DNA of 13,152 bases from an uncultured Prevotella sp. GTDB lineage: Bacteria > Bacteroidota > Bacteroidia > Bacteroidales > Bacteroidaceae. How positions within the stretch are numbered: position 1 is the stretch's first letter; every line of letters begins with the position of its first letter. A program made the translations under genes and the position numbers. The notes beneath the pieces were generated by a model. That model was not told where the DNA came from. It made no database searches and was given only the letters and a program-made list of their open reading frames with translations. This document shows positions 8,567-13,152 of this stretch, piece after piece. The stretch covers positions 1-13,152 of the forward strand of contig CAMTJK010000065.1 in the NCBI GenBank assembly GCA_947072805.1, read 5' to 3'.

Positions 8567-9361
8567 TTACTCCTCGACCTCTTTACGTGCCTTGCGAGCT
8601 GCGCGTTTCGGCTTTTCCTCTGTAGCTTCAGCCTCAGCCTGTGCCTGTGCGGCATTTTCGTCAGCCTTCTCCACCTTGCGCTCCTCGAGTCCCTCGGCGA
8701 TGGCACCGCAGCAAGCAGCGAGTATTGTCTCGACGCTGTCCTTGGCATCATCGTTTGCAGGAATTACGAAGTCGATATTCTTGGGGTCGGAGTTGGTATC
8801 AACGATACCGAATACGGGTATGCCCAGACGGTTAGCTTCCTTTACGGCGATAGCTTCCTTCATTACGTCTACGACGAAGAGAGCAGAGGGCAGACGTGTC
8901 AGGTCGGCGATAGAACCGAGGTTCTTCTCCAGCTTTGCACGCTGGCGTGTAACCTGCAGCAGTTCGCGTTTTGACAGATTCGAGAATGTTCCGTCAGTCA
9001 TGAGCTTGTCGATGTTCGCCATTTTCTTCACAGCCTTGCGGATTGTGGGGAAGTTGGTGAGCATACCGCCCGGCCAACGCTCTATTACGTAAGGCATGTT
9101 TACGCTTGTTGCCTTCTCGGCAACGATTTCCTTTGTCTGTTTTTTAGTAGCGACGAACAGCACTTTCTTGCCCGATTTTGCTATCTGCTTGAGTGCTTCG
9201 GCAGCCTCATCTATTTTTACGACCGTTTTGTGGAGGTCTATAATGTGAATACCGTTACGCTCTGTGTAGATGTAGGGAGCCATTGCGGGATTCCACTTGC
9301 GGCGCAGGTGACCGAAATGGCAGCCTGCCTGCAGTAACATATCAAAATTAGTTCTTGACAT
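8567..9361 (-). CDS. rpsB: 30S ribosomal protein S2
   Basis: S2 is a primary component of the small ribosomal subunit. The 264-residue protein has the family start (MSRTNFDMLLQAGCHFGH), the WNPAMAPYIYTERNGIHIIDL stretch, and KKVLFVATKKQ followed by ERWPGGMLTNF. The last 40 residues or so are a charged, low-complexity tail rich in Glu, Ala and Lys/Arg, a lineage-specific extension beyond the S2 fold. It is followed by tsf after 53 nt and preceded by a 309-nt gap after rpsI. That gap is long for a ribosomal cluster and may contain a leader or a second promoter. No perfect TAnnTTTG box was found in it. Confidence 0.98.
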   Translation of the reverse strand: MSRTNFDMLLQAGCHFGHLRRKWNPAMAPYIYTERNGIHIIDLHKTVVKIDEAAEALKQIAKSGKKVLFVATKKQTKEIVAEKATSVNMPYVIERWPGGMLTNFPTIRKAVKKMANIDKLMTDGTFSNLSKRELLQVTRQRAKLEKNLGSIADLTRLPSALFVVDVMKEAIAVKEANRLGIPVFGIVDTNSDPKNIDFVIPANDDAKDSVETILAACCGAIAEGLEERKVEKADENAAQAQAEAEATEEKPKRAARKARKEVEE

Positions 9362-9670
9362 TTTCTTATTCTTTTAAATTGTTGTTTACTTTCTTTTTTA
9401 TTCTTTCTTAGAATCAACCGTCGGGGTAATCCGTTGTTTCCTTTTCTGTCCCATTGCGTTAGCCGTGCGTTTGGCACTGTTTGGCGTTATTGTTGTGGGC
9501 GTCTGTCACGAAGTCCCTGCGGTTTAGATGCTAAACTATTTTGCTTCCGAGCCTGCTATATATATAATAAGGTACGCGCGAGTCGTCATGCAATTACCTT
9601 GGCGGCAAATGTTGGCCGGCGTTTCACTGTCATACCCATTACAACAGTCAGGCAGCGCCATACAAGCGTA
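9362..9670 (-). promoter_or_regulatory. Long rpsI-rpsB intergenic region, possible rpsB leader
   Basis: 309 nt without a credible gene. In transcription order it holds the rest of the stop-codon hairpin (9663-9680), an AT/CG-rich element at 9556-9582 that recurs near 10854, a 6-bp hairpin GTTTAG/CTAAAC at 9522-9536, a pair of direct repeats GTTTGGC at 9469-9475 and 9479-9485 (plus-strand reading), and an A-rich run just before the rpsB start. This fits an internal promoter plus a structured 5' leader for rpsB-tsf. Autoregulation of rpsB through its leader is known in Proteobacteria; its existence here is inference. Confidence 0.4.
9556..9582. repeat. AT/CG-rich element, copy 1
   Basis: An alternating TA run (CTATATATATAATAA) is followed directly by GGTACGCGCGAG. 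A closely similar sequence in the same orientation occurs at 10854-10884. The similarity extends a few bases beyond the TA run on the left: both copies carry CCTG just before it (CCTGCTATA versus CCTGTCTATA). This copy lies 195 nt upstream of the rpsB start. Confidence 0.55.
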
Positions 9671-9680
9671 TTAACGCTTG
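9663..9680 (-). terminator. Hairpin spanning the rpsI stop codon
   Basis: A perfect 7-bp stem (CAAGCGT/ACGCTTG) has a 4-nt loop that contains the first bases of the rpsI stop region. There is no T-run after it, so it is a weak terminator candidate at best. It could act as an mRNA 3'-end or processing element separating rplM-rpsI from rpsB-tsf. Confidence 0.35.
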
Positions 9681-10057
9681 CTGAACTGGAAGCGGCGGCG
9701 TGCCTTCGGCTGTCCCGGCTTTTTACGCTCAACAGCACGAGAGTCGCGTGTGAGGAAGCCGTGATCCTTGAGGTTTTTCTTGTCTTCTGCGTTTATTTTC
9801 ACGAGTGCGCGTGCGATAGCCATGCGCAGAGCCTGGCTCTGACCTGTGAATCCGCCGCCATCGAGATTTGCCTTGATATCATATTTCTCAGCAACTTCGA
9901 GCAGCTGCAGAGGCTGCTTAACCACATACTGCAGTATTGCTGAGGGGAAATACTCTGTTACGTCTTTCTTGTTGATCGTTATCTTGCCCGTTCCTTCGCT
10001 TATATAGACACGTGCTACAGCGCTCTTACGGCGACCGGTTGCGTTAACTACTTCCAT
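9671..10057 (-). CDS. rpsI: 30S ribosomal protein S9
   Basis: S9 belongs to the head of the small ribosomal subunit; its C-terminal tail reaches the P-site tRNA. The 128-residue protein has the usual ATGRRKSAVARVYI start, GGGFTGQSQALRMAIARAL in the middle, and the LTRDSRAVERKKPGQPKARRRFQFSKR end, finishing with the diagnostic SKR. It begins only 8 nt after the rplM stop, which is the classic rplM-rpsI pair. A short hairpin overlaps its stop codon. Confidence 0.98.
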   Translation of the reverse strand: MEVVNATGRRKSAVARVYISEGTGKITINKKDVTEYFPSAILQYVVKQPLQLLEVAEKYDIKANLDGGGFTGQSQALRMAIARALVKINAEDKKNLKDHGFLTRDSRAVERKKPGQPKARRRFQFSKR

Positions 10058-10065
10058 TTTCTTAA

Positions 10066-10527
10066 TTATTTGTACTGGTTAATATCAATTGACTTCGGCT
10101 GTTGTGCTTCCTGCTTGTGCTCAGAACCCTCATATACATAGAGGTTAGACATCAAGCTGCGTCCCAGAGGACCTTTGGGGAGCATGCCCTTCACTGCGTG
10201 GCGGATGATTCTCTCGGCGCCGTCTTTCTTCTGGCGGAGCTGTGCAGGCGTGTTAAAGCGCTGACCACCGGGATAACCAGTATAGCGTGTGTAAACCTTA
10301 TCGGTTTCCTTGTTGCCGGAGAAGATTATCTTGTCGGCATTGATGATGATGACATTGTCACCACAATCTACGTGCGGAGTGAAAGTAGGCTTATACTTGC
10401 CGCGAAGCAATTTAGCCACCTTTGAGCAAAGGCGACCCACAATCTGATTGCTTGCATCTACTACGACCCACTCCTTCTTAGCTGTTTCCTTGTTTACGGA
10501 AATAGTCTTGTAACTTAAAGTGTTCAT
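10066..10527 (-). CDS. rplM: 50S ribosomal protein L13
   Basis: L13 is an early-assembling protein of the large ribosomal subunit. The 153-residue product shows the family pattern: WVVVDASNQIVGRLCSKVAKLLRGKYKP, then the GDNVIIINADKI segment, YTGYPGG, and MLPKGPLGRSLMSNLYVYEG near the C-terminus. It is the first gene of the ribosomal block, with rpsI 8 nt downstream. It is preceded by a leader of about 180 nt and a good promoter at 10717-10724. L13 leaders that control rplM-rpsI are known in Firmicutes, and a comparable autoregulatory leader may exist here. Confidence 0.98.
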   Translation of the reverse strand: MNTLSYKTISVNKETAKKEWVVVDASNQIVGRLCSKVAKLLRGKYKPTFTPHVDCGDNVIIINADKIIFSGNKETDKVYTRYTGYPGGQRFNTPAQLRQKKDGAERIIRHAVKGMLPKGPLGRSLMSNLYVYEGSEHKQEAQQPKSIDINQYK

Positions 10528-10710
10528 TTGAAATCTTAAAATTTTTACTACTAAAAAACATTTTCTTATCTCACAACACGATGCAGGAGAACTTACGCCC
10601 TCTTGCCTTCGTCATTGTTCAGACAGCGATTCACTAACCGCCATGCCCGGCCAAAGACATGACTATTAACACTCCGTCTATGGGGTTCTAAGTGTTCCCC
10701 GGAAATAATC
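10528..10710 (-). promoter_or_regulatory. Structured 5' leader of rplM (candidate L13 leader)
   Basis: About 180 nt lie between the predicted transcription start (near 10710) and the rplM start codon, with no credible gene. The 5' part has GGGG (10697-10700) able to pair with CCCC (10682-10685). The loop between them contains AACACT (10691-10696), which is complementary to AGTGTT at 10668-10673 outside the hairpin, giving a possible pseudoknot. A nested alternative pairs TCCG (10700-10703) with CGGA (10673-10676). The leader ends in an A/T-rich run before the start codon. The pattern fits a ribosomal-protein autoregulatory leader; the fold is by eye only. Confidence 0.45.
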
Positions 10711-10716
10711 GGACTG

Positions 10717-10724
10717 CAAAGTTA
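10717..10724 (-). promoter_or_regulatory. Promoter -7 element of the rplM-rpsI block
   Basis: On the minus strand this reads TAACTTTG, a perfect match to the Bacteroidota -7 consensus TAnnTTTG. About 20 nt upstream is a T-rich -33 region (TTTA rather than TTTG). It faces rplM, and transcription would start near 10710, just ahead of the structured leader. Position and orientation make it more credible than the chance matches elsewhere. Confidence 0.65.
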
Positions 10725-10930
10725 CGCTTTTATCGCTAATTAAATAAAGTATTTCTTGTTTACAGTCAATAATTTATGCTTTATTAACCTTTATATGATG
10801 CGATAACGTATTCCTTATTTAATTCTTTTTTAAATCAACGACGAGAGTCCTGTCTATATATATAATATAATGTACGCGCGCGAGAGCAAGAAAAGAGGTG
10901 CGTTTTGCGCGTAGTTACGCTCATTTGCAC
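10725..10930. other. Divergent intergenic region between rplM and the small plus-strand gene
   Basis: About 200 nt of very AT-rich sequence separates the divergent promoters at 10717-10724 (minus) and 10931-10938 (plus). It contains the second copy of the AT/CG-rich element (10854-10884), followed by GC-alternating bases (TGCGTTTTGCGCG). No reading frame here is supported. Confidence 0.5.
10854..10884. repeat. AT/CG-rich element, copy 2
   Basis: CTATATATATAATATAATG is followed by TACGCGCGCGAGAG. It has the same architecture and orientation as the copy at 9556-9582, with a slightly longer TA run and one extra CG step. The TA and CG alternation is the type of sequence that melts easily or adopts Z-DNA. 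It lies about 330 nt upstream of rplM and 47 nt upstream of the -7 box of the plus-strand gene. Confidence 0.55.
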
Positions 10931-10938
10931 TAAATTTG
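10931..10938 (+). promoter_or_regulatory. Promoter -7 element of the small plus-strand gene
   Basis: TAAATTTG matches TAnnTTTG exactly. A TTTG lies upstream (in GCGTTTTGCGC) but 23 nt away, somewhat more than usual. Transcription would start near 10945, about 17 nt before the ATG at 10962. This rules out the in-frame Met at 10905 as the start. Confidence 0.55.
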
Positions 10939-10961
10939 CAGAAGAAAAAAACATTACCTAT

Positions 10962-11357
10962 ATGCTTGAACGTGACTATATAATGCGGCTTATACGTGAA
11001 TTTGCCGAGGCTCTCGAACTTCTTCTCGACAAGAAAGACCGCGACATTCAGCGTCAGGAGATGCGCAACATGTACAACCAGTATGTCGGTCCATACGAAT
11101 TTTATCACACGGCAGCCATCAGCGACGTGATGGATTCCTTCACACAGTTTGCCGAGGATGAGAGAATAAGCAGGATGGAGATGCTTGCCGACCTGTACTA
11201 TGCCGAGGCCGACATGCTCTGCGGACCGTCACGCGACATGCTGCTTGAAAAGGCGCTGGCTCTCTTTTCGTTTATCGACCGTCACAGTCGCACATACAGC
11301 ATGGAGCGTATGGCTAAAATCGGCAGCATAAGGCAAAGAATAGCCTCAAAAGCATAA
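10962..11357 (+). CDS. Small conserved-looking alpha-helical protein of unknown function
   Basis: 131 residues, function not recognised. The start MLERDYIMRLIREFAEAL resembles a family of small proteins that begin with an acidic residue plus DYIMRxI (possibly DUF6483; not verified). The body is predicted mostly helical and charged, with repeated heptad-like Leu/Met spacing (LELLLDKKDRDIQRQEM; SRMEMLADLYYAEADML) and no signal peptide or membrane segment. The later part, with DLYYAEADML and LLEKALALFSFIDRHS, looks like a TPR-like helical pair. The frame is open upstream to an ATG at 10905, but the -7 box at 10931 lies inside that extension, so the ATG at 10962 is preferred. It is alone on the plus strand, divergent from rplM and convergent with the ATPase gene. 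Confidence 0.75.
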   Translation: MLERDYIMRLIREFAEALELLLDKKDRDIQRQEMRNMYNQYVGPYEFYHTAAISDVMDSFTQFAEDERISRMEMLADLYYAEADMLCGPSRDMLLEKALALFSFIDRHSRTYSMERMAKIGSIRQRIASKA

Positions 11358-11411
11358 CTTGTCATCATCAGAAAGCTGACGAACGATTTGGAAGAAGAGC
11401 AATGACTACAG

Positions 11412-11432
11412 CATTCTTCTGATTGAAGAATG
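11412..11432. terminator. Hairpin between the convergent genes
   Basis: A perfect 8-bp stem CATTCTTC/GAAGAATG has a 5-nt loop and lies 55 nt after the plus-strand gene and 35 nt after the ATPase stop codon. Neither side has a strong T-run, so it is a modest bidirectional terminator candidate. Confidence 0.4.
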
Positions 11433-11466
11433 TCACATACCTGCAACTTCCGGAAACATCAAAGCA

Positions 11467-12879
11467 CTACTCCGCAAACAGGTCATCAAGCACAACCTCA
11501 CTTTGTACGTTCCCGCTGTACATGTTCTTTTTCAGACCGTAGGTAGTTACAAATGTCAGATGTATCGCTTTACGTGTTTTGGTTGCAGAACGGAATATTT
11601 CAGCACGTTCTCTCAAGTGTTCATCGTACTGTTTGGTCAGCTCAAACTCACCTTGCGCAAACTTCATCTCACAAAGATTGATAGTCTGATCTCTGCGGTC
11701 AATGAGCAGGTCAATTTGTGCTCCATCACCCTTCCAACTACATATATCACTTTGTACACCACTGATTCCCAGTTTTTGCTTGATCTGTCTAATATGGTAC
11801 AGACATAACTGTTCAAAAGAATAGCCACTCCATGCCCGACGAGACGGAGAATCAATCATGTTTTGCCAATGGTTTTCATCCTGTCCACGGTACCCTTTTA
11901 CATATCGAAGATGGAACAGTGTGAACAAGTCGGTTAATTGATATACAGTACCTCTCTCTTTCTTACCATATGCAGTATATTGACGAATAAAGTCGCAGTC
12001 ACAAAGGTTACGTAGAGCTTTGGTCAAGACTCCGCTATCTTCAACCTTAGTGATTTTCATAATTTCTGTACGGGTCAGTCCTGACGCCTTGCTTGCCAAT
12101 GCTTCTATAACCTGTCTGTGCAATGCTGCCTCGTTAAAGAGCGAGCGGAACAAAAAATTATACTCTCGTGATAGCGATGCGTTTTGTACAAAGAACAAAT
12201 TATCCACATTTTGTGTCAGGCTCTTGTCACGTTCAAGCATCTGAAGATAAAGAGGAGTGCCACCAAGTATCATGTAACATTCCGCTATCTGATAACGATT
12301 CCATTTTATTCCCATTGATTTAAGGTACTGTTCTGTTTCATACAATGAGAACGGGGCGAGATATATACTTCGAGTAGTTCTATTGTACAGTCCACCTTTA
12401 TCAGAGAGCACATTCTCACGCATCCAGGTGGTAGCACTGCCGCAAACGATAAGTTTTAGACGATTGTTTGCTGCGCCCCAAGAGTTCCAGAAATATTCAA
12501 ATGCCCTTACGAATCGGCTCTTTTGTGTGTCCATCCAAGGTAATTCATCAAGAAATACGACAATAGGACCATTACCTTTAATAGATTCAAGATATTCACG
12601 CAAATGAGCAAATGCATCAAACCAGTCTTTGGCAACTTTCCATTTGCGACCGGAATAACGCTCTAACTGTCGGGTAAACTCTCCGAGCTGCTCTTTTTTT
12701 GTGCCTTGATAAATACCGGTGGAATAGAAGCTGAAAGTATCATTGAAATACTGTCTTACCAGATAGGTCTTACCAATACGATGTCTGCCATAAATAGCAA
12801 TAAGTTCCGGAGACTCTGATTCAATACGCTGACGCAAAATTTCCTGCTCAGCTTTTCTACCTATGATAATCTCACTCAT
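11467..12879 (-). CDS. AAA-type ATPase with winged-helix and C-terminal PD-(D/E)XK-like domain
   Basis: A 470-residue member of the archaeal-type ATPase_2/DUF234-like family, common in multiple copies in Bacteroidota and archaea; the function is not established. An N-terminal P-loop ATPase has Walker A YGRHRIGKTYL (30-40) and Walker B IVVFLDELPW (106-115), with a sensor-like IVCGSATTWM (144-153). A winged-helix segment lies at about 250-325. The C-terminal domain has GAQIDLLIDR (386-395) and NLCEMKF (401-407); Asp390, Glu404 and Lys406 fit a PD-(D/E)XK nuclease core, with Glu356 as a possible first acidic residue. An upstream Met at 12918 overlaps the -7 box at 12916-12923, so the MSEIIIGRKAEQ start at 12879 is chosen. 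The coding sequence reads more AT-rich than its neighbours and stands alone, which suggests acquisition by transfer. A palindrome abuts its promoter. Confidence 0.88.
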   Translation of the reverse strand: MSEIIIGRKAEQEILRQRIESESPELIAIYGRHRIGKTYLVRQYFNDTFSFYSTGIYQGTKKEQLGEFTRQLERYSGRKWKVAKDWFDAFAHLREYLESIKGNGPIVVFLDELPWMDTQKSRFVRAFEYFWNSWGAANNRLKLIVCGSATTWMRENVLSDKGGLYNRTTRSIYLAPFSLYETEQYLKSMGIKWNRYQIAECYMILGGTPLYLQMLERDKSLTQNVDNLFFVQNASLSREYNFLFRSLFNEAALHRQVIEALASKASGLTRTEIMKITKVEDSGVLTKALRNLCDCDFIRQYTAYGKKERGTVYQLTDLFTLFHLRYVKGYRGQDENHWQNMIDSPSRRAWSGYSFEQLCLYHIRQIKQKLGISGVQSDICSWKGDGAQIDLLIDRRDQTINLCEMKFAQGEFELTKQYDEHLRERAEIFRSATKTRKAIHLTFVTTYGLKKNMYSGNVQSEVVLDDLFAE

Positions 12880-12915
12880 ACTACAATCGTTTATGTTTCT
12901 GTAAGATAAGCTATG

Positions 12916-12923
12916 CAAAGATA
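12916..12923 (-). promoter_or_regulatory. Promoter -7 element of the ATPase gene
   Basis: On the minus strand this reads TATCTTTG, an exact TAnnTTTG match, with a predicted start near 12909 and a 5' UTR of about 30 nt before the ATG at 12879. No clear TTTG lies at -33; that position falls inside the inverted-repeat arm (12938-12957). Confidence 0.6.
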
Positions 12924-12937
12924 AGCAAAAAACCTTG

Positions 12938-12988
12938 CGATTCTGTATCGGTAACTCATTTTTTTTTCGAGTTACCGATGCAGAATCG
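12938..12988. repeat. 20-bp inverted repeat with poly-A/T loop upstream of the ATPase gene
   Basis: The arms are 12938-12957 and 12969-12988. They match over 20 bp with a single G-T wobble pair (12946/12980). The 11-nt loop is almost all T on the plus strand (A on the minus). Each arm contains the core GTTACCGAT plus CAGAATCG or its variant. On the minus strand the stem is followed after 5 nt by six Ts, so it could work as an intrinsic terminator for transcription entering from the right. It could equally be a DNA operator, as it covers the -33 region of the ATPase promoter. Confidence 0.85.
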
Positions 12989-13003
12989 TAACATTTGCTT
13001 CAT
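12956..13003 (-). CDS. Possible 15-codon leader peptide ahead of the ATPase hairpin
   Basis: ATG at 13003 opens a 15-residue frame, MKQMLRFCIGNSKKK, closed by TGA at 12956-12958. A strong GGAGG ribosome binding site sits 7 nt before the ATG (13011-13015), which is notable because Bacteroidota rarely use Shine-Dalgarno sites. The frame covers the whole first arm and the poly-A loop of the hairpin, so the three lysines come from the loop. An imperfect -7 box (TATCTTTA, 13129-13136) lies upstream. The layout resembles a translated attenuator leader, but a 15-codon frame can occur by chance. Confidence 0.25.
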   Translation of the reverse strand: MKQMLRFCIGNSKKK

Positions 13004-13015
13004 AAATTTGCCTCC

Positions 13016-13152
13016 AGGAAAGAATAAAAAGGAGTCCAAAAGCCAAAGTTCATAGCCATATGAACGGTCTGGGTTGATGGATGATTGGCGGCTGATATTC
13101 GTAACTGCACTTAATGAAAGTTAATTTGTAAAGATATTTGGTCGAATTTAAC
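13016..13152. other. Right-end non-coding sequence
   Basis: About 140 nt at the window edge with no supported gene. On the plus strand the longest ATG frames are under 20 codons. On the minus strand it would be the upstream region of the small frame at 12956-13003. The plus strand also has TAAATTTG at 13003-13010, which may be chance. What lies to the right is unknown. Confidence 0.4.

Noticed and set aside
10905..10961. Longer start of the small plus-strand gene
   Set aside because: The predicted -7 box at 10931-10938 lies inside the extension, and the extension does not look like part of the helical protein.
12880..12918. Longer ATPase start at 12918
   Set aside because: The codon overlaps the predicted -7 element and would lie upstream of the transcription start.
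1..13152. CRISPR array, tRNA or rRNA gene, insertion sequence
   Set aside because: No regularly spaced direct repeats, cloverleaf-like sequence, rRNA-like sequence or transposase was seen on either strand.

Overview
The window looks like Bacteroidota chromosome, most likely order Bacteroidales and Prevotella/Bacteroides-like. Three things point there: a type IX secretion system (T9SS) sortase PorU beside its outer-membrane partner PorV, which is a Bacteroidota-specific machinery; an EF-Ts of 332 residues, longer than the E. coli protein; and promoter -7 elements that fit the Bacteroidota consensus TAnnTTTG. The genus call is an inference from protein style, not from a search.

Layout. 1-418 holds no gene I can support. 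From 419 to 10527 every gene is on the minus strand, so transcription runs right to left. First comes a ribosomal block: rplM (L13), rpsI (S9), rpsB (S2) and tsf (EF-Ts). It is driven by a good promoter at 10717-10724 with a leader of about 180 nt, and it is closed by a strong hairpin at 7424-7466. A second run follows in the same direction: a fumarylacetoacetate-hydrolase-family enzyme, porU, porV, ispF and a GT14-type glycosyltransferase. The hydrolase and porU overlap by 4 nt. porU and porV encode the sortase and outer-membrane shuttle that attach T9SS cargo to the cell surface. ispF (MEP isoprenoid pathway) and the glycosyltransferase follow closely and are probably co-transcribed.

The right end changes character. 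A small plus-strand gene of unknown function (10962-11357) has its own promoter and faces a minus-strand AAA-type ATPase carrying a C-terminal nuclease-like domain (11467-12879). The ATPase gene reads visibly more AT-rich than the rest. A 20-bp inverted repeat sits just upstream of its promoter, and a 15-codon reading frame with a strong ribosome binding site runs into that repeat.

Most of the window is well-known housekeeping and secretion biology. The parts worth a second look are non-coding: the ATPase-associated palindrome and small reading frame, the rplM leader, the unusually long rpsI-rpsB gap, and a two-copy AT/CG-rich element found upstream of rpsB and in the rplM upstream region. 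I see no complete undescribed system.
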